From positions 1 through 54,752 of the forward strand of contig QUFC01000027.1 of the NCBI GenBank assembly GCA_003478355.1: a stretch of 54,752 bases of DNA, given 5' to 3'. Numbering within the stretch: position 1 is the stretch's first letter; every line of letters starts with the position of its first letter. The notes under the pieces are model-generated. The model saw only the letters and a program-made list of their open reading frames with translations. It did no database searches and was not told the origin of the DNA. The position numbers and the translations under genes are program-made. Below, in pieces: positions 37,254-45,962 of the stretch. The stretch is from Lachnospiraceae bacterium AM48-27BH. GTDB taxonomy: Bacteria > Bacillota > Clostridia > Lachnospirales > Lachnospiraceae.

Positions 37254-38438
37254 ATGGAAAAATTATATTATGAAGATCCCTATCAGAAAACATTTACTGC
37301 CCAGGTACTTTCCTGCGAGCCGGGCAAAAAGGGCCGCTATCAGGTGATCCTGGATCAGACTGCATTTTATCCGGAAGGCGGCGGTCAGCCGTATGACACC
37401 GGTATGTTAGGCGGGGTGAAGGTCCTGGAGGTGCATGAGAAGGATGGTCATGTGGTGCATGAGACAGAGGCACCGCTGACCGTAGGCGGAACTGTGGCTG
37501 GTGAGATCGACTGGCAGAGACGGTACGACCATATGCAGAATCATTCCGGGGAACATCTTTTCTCCGGCCTTCTTCATCGTCATTATGGTTATGACAACGT
37601 AGGCTTCCACATGGGCGAGGACGAGATCACCGTAGATTTCAATGGTCCTCTGACCATGGAGCAGGTGGAGTCGTTAGAGAGGGAAGCCAATGAGGTAGTT
37701 TATGCTAACGGCCCGATCCGGATCACCTATCCGACTTCTGAAGAGTTAGAAAAACTGGAATACCGAAGCAAAAAGGAACTGACCGGTCAGGTGCGGATCG
37801 TGGAGGTCTGTGGGGCTGATGTCTGCGCCTGCTGTGGAACTCATGTGAAACAGGCTGGAGAGATCGGTCTGATCAAGATCTTAGGCATGATCAACTACAA
37901 AGGCGGCGTCCGCATCTCCATGCTCTGCGGAAGAAAAGCTATGCTGGATTACGAGAGGAAGCAGAAGACCACAACTGCCATTTCCGTCCTTCTTTCCGCA
38001 AAGCCAGATCGTTTAGTAGAAAGTGTCGAGAAATTAAAAAATGACAGCCAGGCCAAAGATGCTGCTATTAATCAGCTCTATCAGAGACTTTTCCAGACAC
38101 TGGTGCAGGCACGACCAGACAGCGAAGACTGGCTCTTAGTGAAAGAAGATAATCTGACTCCGGTTCAGCTGAGACAGTATTGTACGATGCTGTATGAGCA
38201 GAAAAAGGGAAAAGTTGTGCTGGTGTATTCTGGTGAGAATGAAGAGTGGAAATATGCGCTGGGATCAGCGGATGTGGATATGAGGGAGCTTAGTAAGAAA
38301 TTAAATGCGGTGCTGAATGGTCGAGGCGGCGGAAGTAATCTGATGGCGCAGGGAACATTCCATGCGACGGAAGGTGAGATAGAGAAAGCCTGGGAAGAGA
38401 TTGCAGAAGCATCGTGTAGAGACATAGAATGGAGTTGA
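37254..38438 (+). CDS. Alanyl-tRNA editing protein (AlaX-type with DHHA1 domain)
   Basis: A stand-alone hydrolase of mischarged tRNA-Ala (Ser- or Gly-tRNA-Ala); 394 residues from the favoured start at 37254 (MEKLYYEDPYQKTF). The AlaRS second-additional-domain hallmarks are present: FYPEGGGQPYD near the start, the zinc/catalytic HSGEH at about 97-101 and the second half-site CACCGTH at about 190-196. A C-terminal DHHA1 region ends in NGRGGGSNLMAQG. An in-frame ATG at 37236 has no ribosome site. The gene starts 33 bp after the nuclease-like gene with no terminator or evident promoter between, so it probably depends on read-through from the island. Confidence 0.9.
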   Translation: MEKLYYEDPYQKTFTAQVLSCEPGKKGRYQVILDQTAFYPEGGGQPYDTGMLGGVKVLEVHEKDGHVVHETEAPLTVGGTVAGEIDWQRRYDHMQNHSGEHLFSGLLHRHYGYDNVGFHMGEDEITVDFNGPLTMEQVESLEREANEVVYANGPIRITYPTSEELEKLEYRSKKELTGQVRIVEVCGADVCACCGTHVKQAGEIGLIKILGMINYKGGVRISMLCGRKAMLDYERKQKTTTAISVLLSAKPDRLVESVEKLKNDSQAKDAAINQLYQRLFQTLVQARPDSEDWLLVKEDNLTPVQLRQYCTMLYEQKKGKVVLVYSGENEEWKYALGSADVDMRELSKKLNAVLNGRGGGSNLMAQGTFHATEGEIEKAWEEIAEASCRDIEWS

Positions 38439-38474
38439 CCCAACCGGGTTAAAGGTCCGGAGTCAGTGGACATG

Positions 38475-38586
38475 CATGGGCATGCGGACGCACATCTGCG
38501 GTCTGCATGCCCATGTCTCCTGGGTTAGTGCATGTTCGGCCGGAACGTTAGCCAATGAATTCACGCAGTCAGAATTCACTTAGTCA
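38475..38586. repeat. Perfect palindrome and adjacent 15-bp direct repeat in a gene-free gap
   Basis: CATGGGCATGC (38475-38485) and GCATGCCCATG (38505-38515) form an 11-bp perfect stem, with a second stem CGCA/TGCG in the loop. There is no T-run, so it is not a standard terminator. A direct repeat GAATTCAC-N2-AGTCA lies at 38557-38571 and 38572-38586 (13 of 15 identical). The second copy contains the stop codon of the minus-strand gene. Confidence 0.6.
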
Positions 38587-38834
38587 AAATCAGCGTGATA
38601 AACTTTGTCGCCCTCGTGAATATCCACATATCCAAGATTAAACTGATCTTCCATCACATCGACCTGATATTCAAAAAATACATCGTCCGTTTTCTTGGAC
38701 ATCAGCAGATAAGAACCCGGTTCTTTGTCTTCAATCTGGTCGCAGATATCTTCATAGATATCCTGTCCATCGATATCTCCGTGATATCCTGTGGCTTTAA
38801 TGGTCTCCTCAATCATTCGATACAGTTCTTCCAT
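38580..38834 (-). CDS. Small acidic hypothetical protein
   Basis: An 84-residue protein (MEELYRMIEETIKATGYHGD…) rich in Asp/Glu, with strands FFEYQVDVMEDQFNLGYVDI after a helical start. I do not recognise the family. AAGGAGG lies six bases before the ATG at 38834 and three before the one at 38837. It overlaps the end of the PHP gene by 26-29 bp, so it is translated from the same message. No signal peptide or metal motif is visible. Confidence 0.7.
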   Translation of the reverse strand: MEELYRMIEETIKATGYHGDIDGQDIYEDICDQIEDKEPGSYLLMSKKTDDVFFEYQVDVMEDQFNLGYVDIHEGDKVYHADFD

Positions 38835-39671
38835 CATAATCCTCCTTAATATCTTTCAATAATGCATAAGAGATCCGTAGTCCTCCGCGTCCGACGCCGA
38901 TGTCGATATCCGGCTTATTGCTGCCATGGAAATCGGAACCACCGGATGGAAGCAGACCGAATTCCCGCGCAATCTCCCGCAGCTTGGAGCTCTGGTACGG
39001 ATTCTGGGATGAATGGTAGACTTCCAGTCCACGCAGTCCCTGCTCTTTTAAAGAGCCAACTAACACCCGGATCTGGTCATAGCCCAGATGGTACTGCATC
39101 GGGTGTGCCAGACATGGCCATGCGCCGGACGAGGTCAACAGTTTCATGGCCTGCTCCGGAGTGACCACTTCCTTTCGCATGCAGTATTTGCCTCCATATT
39201 GCAGATACTTGTCAAAGGCCTTACCCATATTCGGAGCATATCCCTTATCCACTAAAACTCTGGCAAAATGCGCCTGGTAATGACCGTATCCGGATTGCCG
39301 CCGGTCAGATCCTCCAGCGTAAACTGGAATCCGTCATCCTGGAACCGCTTTAACATCACCTCATTCCGCCTGGTGCGGATATCCACCAGATGTTTCAGTC
39401 CTTCATTTAACACTTCCGAATGTTCATCAATAAAAAATCCCAGAATATGGATCTCTGTCGCCTGGTAAAAGCAGGAAAGTTCAATACCGGGGATCAGCTC
39501 GATCCCGCACTCCGCTGCAGCCGTTTCAGCCTGGGTGATCCCGGCAATGGTGTCATGGTCGGTTAAAGCCATGGCTTTTAACTGTTTCGATGCTGCATAC
39601 CGGACTACTTCTTCGGGACTGAGCGTACCGTCCGAGGCGTTGGAATGTACATGCAGATCTACATAATTCAT
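38809..39671 (-). pseudogene. PHP-domain phosphoesterase, broken by one frameshift
   Basis: A member of the TrpH/YciV-like polymerase-and-histidinol-phosphatase family, which act as 3',5'-nucleotide phosphatases or 5'-3' exoribonucleases. It starts at 39671 (MNYVDLHVHSNASDGTLSPEE) with GGAGG upstream. Metal ligands are visible in order: HVH, TDHDT, PGIE, then, past the break, LAHP and GGSDFHG. The first frame ends in GNPDTVITRRILPEF. One missing C near 39271-39274 (plus strand) would restore ITRAHFARVLVDKGYAPN and join the C-terminal half, which stops at 38809. Joined length is about 287 residues, normal for the family. Both halves are conserved, so a sequencing deletion is likely. It is divergent from the VanW gene. 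Confidence 0.85.
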
Positions 39672-39694
39672 GTCTTTCTCCTCCGTGTAATAGA

Positions 39695-39735
39695 TTTGAA
39701 ATGTTTTGAAACGCTTTTGAAATGGTTTGGAAACC
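39695..39735. repeat. Short tandem TTTGAAA-type repeat before the PHP gene
   Basis: Four copies of TT(T/G)GAAA occur about 9-11 bp apart between 39695 and 39735, in the leader of the minus-strand PHP gene. Helical phasing could allow protein binding, but no regulator is known. Confidence 0.4.
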
Positions 39736-39812
39736 CTTCGGTAATAGTTATAGTAACACGTTTTGGAAAATATGTAAAATGGGAAAAAAGCCATTTCTTT
39801 TTTAAAAAAGTA

Positions 39813-39821
39813 TGCTATAAT
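39813..39821 (+). promoter_or_regulatory. Extended -10 promoter for the VanW/G5 gene
   Basis: TGCTATAAT, a consensus extended -10, lies 79 bp before the start codon. The -35 region (ATTTCT at about 39793) is weak. Confidence 0.5.
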
Positions 39822-39900
39822 TGAAATCCGAAATCCAGCATAACAGGATGAATCAAGAATAACACTATGAAGATCGATTGAATAGAGCAAGGGAGACAAT

Positions 39901-41760
39901 ATGAGCACAGTTAATCGTTCCAGCGGAACAGGAAGGAGCCGGGACGCAGCCGGAACCACAGGAACCGGCACACGCAGACAGACAGGTGCGGGAAGTGCAT
40001 CTGGACGCGCTGCATCATCCAGGACATCATCAGCACGGGCATCTTCAACAGCGCGTCAGGCATCAGGCGGAGGCAGCTCCGCAGCCAGACGTCAGACTTC
40101 CACAGGAAGTGCAGCCAGACGTCAGACATCATCAGGCCGCGTTTCAGCTTCCAGAAATACCTCTTCTTATAGAAGTCCGAGACGACGCAGAAGAGACCCT
40201 AATTATGGGGTGATCGCCATTGTGGGCGTGATTTTGATGATCGTGATCGTTTCTGTGGTCTACGGTATGCAGAGCAGCGGCAGACATAAGCCGATCCAGC
40301 AGGAGACAGAGACGGAAACAGTTACAGAAGTACCGGAGACTGAGCTGGAGAAGGAAGTGTCTGTGGATGGCATTTCCATCACCGGAATGTCCAGGGAAGA
40401 GGCAAGACAGACCCTGATCGACCATTATCCATGGGCTATGAAAGCCCAGTATCAGGATGATACTTATGAGATCACGAATCTGATGACCGTGAAGATCGAT
40501 GGCCTGTTAGATGAGATCTACAGCAGTGAGCCAAAGAACATTTATACATTGGATACTTCCGGTCTGGACACTGCCGTTGACCAGGAGATTGAATCCATGA
40601 AGGCCCGTTGGAATAAGGCAGCGAAAAATGGTTCTATTTCCTCTTATGATGCGTCCAGTGACAGCTTCACCTTTGCGGGAGAACAGACAGGAATTGCGAT
40701 CAATGAAGAACAGCTGAAATCCGATATCCAGTCGGCGCTGTCAGCCAAGCAGTTTGACAAGGTGATCACCGTGTCCGCCAGTGAGGTCCAGCCGGAATAT
40801 TCCACGGCGGCAGCGAAACAGAAATATAAGACGATTGGAACTTATACCACCAACACCACCTCCAACAGCAAGAGAAACACCAACATCCGTCTGGCAGCCG
40901 CGGCTTTAAACGGCACGATCGTGGGACCGGGACAGGAAGTTTCTTTTAATGATACGGTAGGGCAGCGTACCGAGGCTAAGGGTTATCAGGGCGCTGCAGC
41001 TTATAATAATGGAGAAGTGGTGCAGGAGATTGGCGGAGGTGTCTGCCAGGTATCCACAACGTTGTATAATGCGGCATTAAAAGCCGGTATGAAGATTTCC
41101 ATGCGCCGTTCCCATACCTTTGAGCCGTCTTATGTGACTCCTGGTATGGATGCGACCGTCAGCTGGGGCGGACCGGATTTCCGGTTTATCAATACCTCCA
41201 GTTCTGCTATCGGCATCAAGGCAAGCTATTCCAATCAGACAGTTACCGTATCCATTTACGGAGTTCCGGTTCTGGAGGATGGCGTGACCTATTCTCTGGA
41301 AGCTACCAAGACAGAGACCTTTGATCTTCCGGAGCCTCAGTACGAGGAAGACCAGACACTGCAGCCGGGTCAGGAAGTAGTAAAGAGCAAAGGAACCCAG
41401 GGAAGCCGCTGGCAGGTAAAACTGGTGGTTAAAAAGGATGGCCAGGTGATCAGCAGTGAAGTCGATCATACCGCCACATATAAAGGTCATAATCCGGTGA
41501 TCCGGAGAAATACTTCCGGTGTGGTGATTGGAGGAGAGACCGAGAGCGCCGCTGAGAGTACATCACAGACGACGGAGACTACGGCAGCAGCCGAGACGAC
41601 CGAGGGAGAGGTAGGACCAGGCGTGGCACCGCCAACAGCGCCAGCAGCACCAGCAGCACCAGCCACGACAGCGGCAGAGACTCCCGTTTCTGAACCGGCA
41701 GTAAACCCGGATCGTCAGTCTGCTGCTGATGGAATTGTAGCGCCAAAACCGGCAGACTAA
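39901..41760 (+). CDS. VanW-family protein with G5 domain, membrane anchored
   Basis: A 619-residue protein. Residues 1-100 are an unusual cytoplasmic tail of Arg/Ser/Thr/Gly/Ala (RRQTSTGSAARRQTSSGR-like repeats), ending in RRRRR before one membrane segment at about 104-122. Outside lie a peptidoglycan-binding-like region (about 150-300), the VanW domain (about 312-430, with QEVSFNDTVGQRT, EIGGGVCQVSTTLYNAAL and FEPSYVTPGMDATV) and a G5 domain (about 455-530). A Thr/Glu/Pro/Ala tail follows. VanW proteins accompany some vancomycin-resistance clusters, but the domain is common in clostridia without resistance genes, and none are here. A role at the cell wall is inferred. GGGAG is five bases before the ATG. 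Confidence 0.88.
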   Translation: MSTVNRSSGTGRSRDAAGTTGTGTRRQTGAGSASGRAASSRTSSARASSTARQASGGGSSAARRQTSTGSAARRQTSSGRVSASRNTSSYRSPRRRRRDPNYGVIAIVGVILMIVIVSVVYGMQSSGRHKPIQQETETETVTEVPETELEKEVSVDGISITGMSREEARQTLIDHYPWAMKAQYQDDTYEITNLMTVKIDGLLDEIYSSEPKNIYTLDTSGLDTAVDQEIESMKARWNKAAKNGSISSYDASSDSFTFAGEQTGIAINEEQLKSDIQSALSAKQFDKVITVSASEVQPEYSTAAAKQKYKTIGTYTTNTTSNSKRNTNIRLAAAALNGTIVGPGQEVSFNDTVGQRTEAKGYQGAAAYNNGEVVQEIGGGVCQVSTTLYNAALKAGMKISMRRSHTFEPSYVTPGMDATVSWGGPDFRFINTSSSAIGIKASYSNQTVTVSIYGVPVLEDGVTYSLEATKTETFDLPEPQYEEDQTLQPGQEVVKSKGTQGSRWQVKLVVKKDGQVISSEVDHTATYKGHNPVIRRNTSGVVIGGETESAAESTSQTTETTAAAETTEGEVGPGVAPPTAPAAPAAPATTAAETPVSEPAVNPDRQSAADGIVAPKPAD

Positions 41761-41790
41761 ACAGGAAGCAGTGGATAACGTATGAAAAAA

Positions 41791-41842
41791 AGAGCAATCA
41801 GTTATCTGTTACAAAGTTAACAGGACGGATGGCTCTTTTTTT
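41791..41842 (+). terminator. Terminator after the VanW gene
   Basis: AGAGC (41791-41795) pairs with GCTCT (41832-41836), with an inner stem CTGTTA/TAACAG and a T-run to 41842. Confidence 0.75.
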
Positions 41843-41885
41843 ATTGATTGTATCTAATTAAATACGATATTTTATAGTTTTTTTC

Positions 41886-41952
41886 TTTTCATTTTGAGAA
41901 AATGTTGTTATAATATAGTCAGGTCAGTGTGTGTTTCAGGTCTAACACACAC
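41886..41952 (+). promoter_or_regulatory. Promoter and 5' hairpin of the pyruvate:ferredoxin oxidoreductase gene
   Basis: TTTTCA (41886-41891), 17 bp, TATAAT (41909-41914). The transcript would begin near 41921 and almost at once form a 9-bp perfect hairpin, GTGTGTGTT (41927-41935) with AACACACAC (41944-41952). The hairpin could stabilise the mRNA 5' end or be a protein site; it does not match a Rex operator. Confidence 0.65.
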
Positions 41953-41993
41953 TTAACTGTATGCAATATTCACATTTGTAGGAGGAAAATCAA

Positions 41994-44900
41994 ATGGCAA
42001 GAAAAATGAAAACCATGGATGGTAATCAGGCCGCAGCTCATGCTTCTTATGCGTTTACCGAAGTAGCAGCTATGTACCCGATCACACCATCTTCCGTTAT
42101 GCCAGAGCATACGGATGAGTGGGCAACTGAGGGAAGAAAGAATATCTTTGGTCGTACCGTTCAGATCACAGAGATGCAGTCTGAGGCAGGTGCTGCTGGT
42201 GCAGTACATGGTTCCCTGACAGCAGGTGCCCTGACAACTACTTATACCGCTTCCCAGGGTTTGCTTCTGATGATTCCAAACTTATATAAAATTGCAGGTG
42301 AGCAGTTACCAGGCGTATTCAACGTATCCGCCCGTGCAATCGCCAGCCATGCACTTTCTATTTTCGGTGATCATTCCGACGTATACGCTTGCCGTCAGAC
42401 TGGCTGCGCGATGCTGTGCGAGTCCAGTGTACAGGAAGTTATGGACTTAACTCCAGTTGCTCATTTAGCAGCAATCAAGGGCAAAGTTCCATTCATCAAC
42501 TTCTTTGATGGTTTCCGTACTTCTCATGAGATCCAGAAGATCGAGGAGTGGGATTATGACGATTTAGCTGATATGGCTGATTGGGATGCGATCGCAGAGT
42601 ATCGTGCAAGAGCACTGAATCCAAACAACCCATCTCAGAAAGGTTCCGCTCAGAACCCAGATATCTTCTTCCAGGCAAGAGAGGCTTGCAACCCATATTA
42701 TGATGCACTGCCAGCTCTGGTTCAGGAGTATATGGACAAGGTTAACGCAAAGATCGGAACAGATTACAAGCTGTTTAACTACTATGGTGCTGAGGATGCT
42801 GAGCAGGTTATCATCGCTATGGGATCTGTTAACGATACCATCGAAGAGACCATCGACTACATGGTTAAGACATCCGGCGCTAAGGTTGGTGTTGTAAAGG
42901 TTCGTCTGTACAGACCATTCTGTGCACAGGCCCTGATCGACGCAATCCCGGCAACTGTTAAGAAGATCACTGTATTAGACAGAACCAAAGAGCCAGGTTC
43001 CTTAGGCGAGCCTCTGTATCTGGACGTTGTTGCAGCATTAAAGGGCAGCAAGTTCGACCAGTGCGAGATCTTCTCCGGACGTTACGGTTTAGGTTCCAAG
43101 GATACAACTCCAGCTCAGATCGTTGCTGTTTATGGCAATAATGAGAAGAAGAGATTCACCATCGGTATCAACGATGATGTAACTGGTCTGTCTCTGGAAC
43201 TGGGCGCTCCATTAGTTACCACACCAGAAGGAACTACCAACTGTAAGTTCTGGGGTCTGGGCGCTGATGGTACTGTAGGTGCAAACAAGAACTCCATTAA
43301 GATCATTGGTGATAACACAGATATGTATGCTCAGGCATACTTCGATTATGACTCCAAGAAATCCGGCGGTGTGACTATGTCCCACTTACGTTTCGGTCAT
43401 AAGAAGATCAAATCTACCTACCTGATTCACAGAGCAAACTTCGTAGCTTGCCACAACCCAGCTTACGTTCGTAAGTACAATATGGTTCAGGAGTTAGTTG
43501 ACGGCGGTACATTCTTACTGAACTGCGCTTGGAATGCAGAGGAACTGGAGAAACATCTGCCAGGACAGATGAAGAAGTACATCGCTGATCACAACATCAA
43601 CTTCTACACCATCGACGGTGTGAAGATCGGTATCGAGACTGGTATGGGACCAACCCGTATCAACACCATTTTACAGTCCGCATTCTTCAAACTGACTGGC
43701 ATCATCCCAGAGGAGAAGGCTATCCAGTTAATGAAGGAAGCAGCTCAGAAGACCTATGGCCGTAAGGGTGAGGACGTTGTTAAGAAGAACTGGGCAGCAA
43801 TCGACGCAGGCGCTAACGGCGTTGTGAAGGTTGAGGTTCCAGAAAGCTGGAAGAACTGTGGAGACGAAGGTCTGGATTACAAGACCGTTTCTGGCGCAAG
43901 AAAAGACGTTGTTGATTTCGTAAACAACATCCAGTCCAAGGTAAGCGCTCAGGAAGGTAACACATTACCAGTATCTGCATTCAAGGATTATGTAGATGGT
44001 AACACACCATCCGGTTCTGCAGCATACGAGAAACGTGGTATCGCAGTTAACGTACCAGTATGGCACGCAGAGAACTGTGTTCAGTGTAACCAGTGTTCTT
44101 ATGTATGTCCACACGCAGTTATCCGTCCAGTAGCTATGACCGAAGAGGAAGCAGCTAACGTTCCAGCAGGAACACAGGTTGTTGACTTAAAGGGTATGCC
44201 AGGATACAAGTTCACCATGGCTATCTCCGTACTTGACTGTACCGGATGTGGTTCCTGTGCTAACGTATGTCCAGGAAACAACAGAGCAGAGACTCTGACC
44301 ATGGATAAATTAGAGAAACATTTAGATGAGCAGCCAGCATTTGACTATGCAGTAACTCTGCCGATCAAGACAGAAGTTGTTGACAAGTTCAAAGAGGCTA
44401 CTGTAAAAGGTTCTCAGTTCAAACAGCCTCTGTTAGAGTTCTCCGGAGCTTGTGCAGGTTGTGGTGAGACACCTTACGCAAAATTGATCACACAGTTATT
44501 TGGTGACAGAATGTACATTGCGAACGCAACTGGATGTTCTTCTATCTGGGGTAACTCCTCACCATCCACACCATATACTGTAAATGCGAAGGGACAGGGT
44601 CCTGCATGGGATAACTCCCTGTTCGAGGATGCAGCAGAGTTCGGTTACGGTATGTTACTGGCTCAGAACGCAATCCGTGACGAGTTAAAAGAGAAGGTAG
44701 AGAAGGTTGCTGCAAGCGATAAAGCTTCTGATGAAGTGAAAGCTGCCTGCCAGGAGTACTTAGATACATTTGGTATCGGCGCTCTGAACGGTACTGCAAC
44801 TGACAAGCTGGTAGCTGCATTAGATGGCTGCGAGTGCGATACCTGCAAATACATCGTTAAGAATAAGAACTATCTGGCTAAGAAGTCCCAGTGGATCTTC

Positions 44901-45533
44901 GGTGGTGACGGATGGGCTTATGATATCGGCTTCGGCGGCGTAGACCACGTTCTGGCTTCCGGTAAAGATATCAACGTCATGGTATTCGATACCGAGGTTT
45001 ACTCCAACACAGGTGGACAGGCTTCCAAGGCTACCAAGACTGGTGCGGTTGCTCAGTTCGCTGCTGGTGGTAAAGAGACCAAGAAGAAAGACCTTGCAAG
45101 CATTGCAATGTCCTACGGTTATGTATATGTAGCACAGATCTCCATGGGTGCTGACCCGGCACAGACCGCTAAGGCTCTGGCTGAGGCTGAGGCATATCCA
45201 GGACCATCCTTAATCCTTGCTTACGCTCCATGTATCAACCATGGTATCAAGAAGGGTATGGCAAAAGCTCAGACTGAGGAGAAACTGGCAGTTGAGACAG
45301 GTTACTGGAACAACTTCCGCTTCAACCCAGCTGCTGAGAAGAAGTTCTCCTTAGACAGCAAGGCTCCTAAGATGGAAGGCTATCAGGACTTCTTAAAGGG
45401 TGAGGTTCGTTACGCATCCTTAGCTATGAAGAACCCTGAGAGAGCTGCAAAACTGTTCGCTAAGAACGAGGCAGAGGCTAAGGAGAGATACGAGTATCTG
45501 TCCAAGCTGGTTACTCTGTACGGAAACGACTAA
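41994..45533 (+). CDS. nifJ: Pyruvate:ferredoxin (flavodoxin) oxidoreductase, single-chain
   Basis: Converts pyruvate and CoA to acetyl-CoA and CO2, passing electrons to ferredoxin; the central catabolic step in fermentative anaerobes. At 1,179 residues it is the usual single-chain length. Domains in order: pyrimidine-binding domain (MDGNQAAAHASYAFTEVAAMYPITPSSVMPEH), the CoA-binding and gamma-type regions, two 4Fe-4S clusters (CVQCNQCSYVCPHA at about 695 and CTGCGSCANVCPGN at about 749), and the thiamine-diphosphate domain (CAGCGETPYAKL, with cysteines for the proximal cluster, and GGDGWAYDIGFGG). Start has GGAGG seven to eight bases upstream. It stands alone with its own promoter and terminator. 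Codon choice is strongly biased (e.g. AAG/CCA/GTT), as expected for very high expression. Confidence 0.97.
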   Translation: MARKMKTMDGNQAAAHASYAFTEVAAMYPITPSSVMPEHTDEWATEGRKNIFGRTVQITEMQSEAGAAGAVHGSLTAGALTTTYTASQGLLLMIPNLYKIAGEQLPGVFNVSARAIASHALSIFGDHSDVYACRQTGCAMLCESSVQEVMDLTPVAHLAAIKGKVPFINFFDGFRTSHEIQKIEEWDYDDLADMADWDAIAEYRARALNPNNPSQKGSAQNPDIFFQAREACNPYYDALPALVQEYMDKVNAKIGTDYKLFNYYGAEDAEQVIIAMGSVNDTIEETIDYMVKTSGAKVGVVKVRLYRPFCAQALIDAIPATVKKITVLDRTKEPGSLGEPLYLDVVAALKGSKFDQCEIFSGRYGLGSKDTTPAQIVAVYGNNEKKRFTIGINDDVTGLSLELGAPLVTTPEGTTNCKFWGLGADGTVGANKNSIKIIGDNTDMYAQAYFDYDSKKSGGVTMSHLRFGHKKIKSTYLIHRANFVACHNPAYVRKYNMVQELVDGGTFLLNCAWNAEELEKHLPGQMKKYIADHNINFYTIDGVKIGIETGMGPTRINTILQSAFFKLTGIIPEEKAIQLMKEAAQKTYGRKGEDVVKKNWAAIDAGANGVVKVEVPESWKNCGDEGLDYKTVSGARKDVVDFVNNIQSKVSAQEGNTLPVSAFKDYVDGNTPSGSAAYEKRGIAVNVPVWHAENCVQCNQCSYVCPHAVIRPVAMTEEEAANVPAGTQVVDLKGMPGYKFTMAISVLDCTGCGSCANVCPGNNRAETLTMDKLEKHLDEQPAFDYAVTLPIKTEVVDKFKEATVKGSQFKQPLLEFSGACAGCGETPYAKLITQLFGDRMYIANATGCSSIWGNSSPSTPYTVNAKGQGPAWDNSLFEDAAEFGYGMLLAQNAIRDELKEKVEKVAASDKASDEVKAACQEYLDTFGIGALNGTATDKLVAALDGCECDTCKYIVKNKNYLAKKSQWIFGGDGWAYDIGFGGVDHVLASGKDINVMVFDTEVYSNTGGQASKATKTGAVAQFAAGGKETKKKDLASIAMSYGYVYVAQISMGADPAQTAKALAEAEAYPGPSLILAYAPCINHGIKKGMAKAQTEEKLAVETGYWNNFRFNPAAEKKFSLDSKAPKMEGYQDFLKGEVRYASLAMKNPERAAKLFAKNEAEAKERYEYLSKLVTLYGND

Positions 45534-45557
45534 TTTAGCGATGAAAGTCTCGGACAG

Positions 45558-45695
45558 TAGTTATGGATGAGTCATGCTTGCATGAACGAATTCATAACTA
45601 TTGGACGAGCTAAACGGCATGAGCAAGTAGGGCGGTAGCCCGGATTGCGAATGTCGTTGTCAACTGCGGGAGTGCAATAGCACGGAGCAGTTGAC
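45558..45695 (+). other. Structured 3' region after the oxidoreductase gene
   Basis: Three stable stems precede the terminator. TAGTTATG (45558) pairs with CATAACTA (45593), enclosing TCATGC-TT-GCATGA. GGGC-GGTA-GCCC follows at about 45630-45641. GTCAACTGC (45659-45667) pairs with GCAGTTGAC (45687-45695), enclosing GTGC-AATA-GCAC. There is no open frame. It may be a stable 3'-UTR fragment or small RNA. Confidence 0.5.
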
Positions 45696-45734
45696 TTTCA
45701 AATATGAATATAGTTATTTGTGTCCAAACGGTGT

Positions 45735-45789
45735 GGGGAGCCCCATCTGTTCCGTGAGATTCGCGGGAGAGGTGGGGCTCCCCTTTTTT
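45735..45789 (+). terminator. Terminator after the oxidoreductase gene
   Basis: GGGGAGCCCCA (45735-45745) and TGGGGCTCCCC (45773-45783) form an 11-bp perfect stem followed by TTTTTT. Confidence 0.9.
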
Positions 45790-45861
45790 GCCAATCTTCC
45801 GGTTGAAATCACGCCAATCTTCCGATTTTTGACATCTTGTGCAGAAAAATGACATCTTGTG
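45790..45861 (+). promoter_or_regulatory. Two pairs of direct repeats upstream of the second surface gene
   Basis: GCCAATCTTCCG occurs at 45790-45801 and 45813-45824 (23-bp period). TGACATCTTGTG occurs at 45830-45841 and 45850-45861 (20-bp period), ending 9 bp before the -35 box. The second pair is placed as an activator site; the regulator is unknown. Neither has the GTT core of the LytTR-type repeats at 12685. Confidence 0.5.
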
Positions 45862-45870
45862 TACATTTAC

Positions 45871-45899
45871 TTGACATATCGGTCTGGTTTTTCGATAAT
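45871..45899 (+). promoter_or_regulatory. Promoter of the second surface protein gene
   Basis: TTGACA (45871-45876), 17 bp, GATAAT (45894-45899), 64 bp before the start codon. Confidence 0.75.
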
Positions 45900-45962
45900 A
45901 AAATTAGCAAATTAGCCGAAAATGGCTTTTCAGAATAAAGAGCAGAAAAGGGAGATGGGCGA

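Noticed and set aside
38475..38515. Palindrome as a terminator of the tRNA-editing gene
   Set aside because: The stem is strong but no T-run follows on either strand.
41927..41952. Rex (redox) operator before the oxidoreductase gene
   Set aside because: The hairpin GTGTGTGTT/AACACACAC does not fit the TTGTGAA-N4-TTCACAA type and lies downstream of the promoter.
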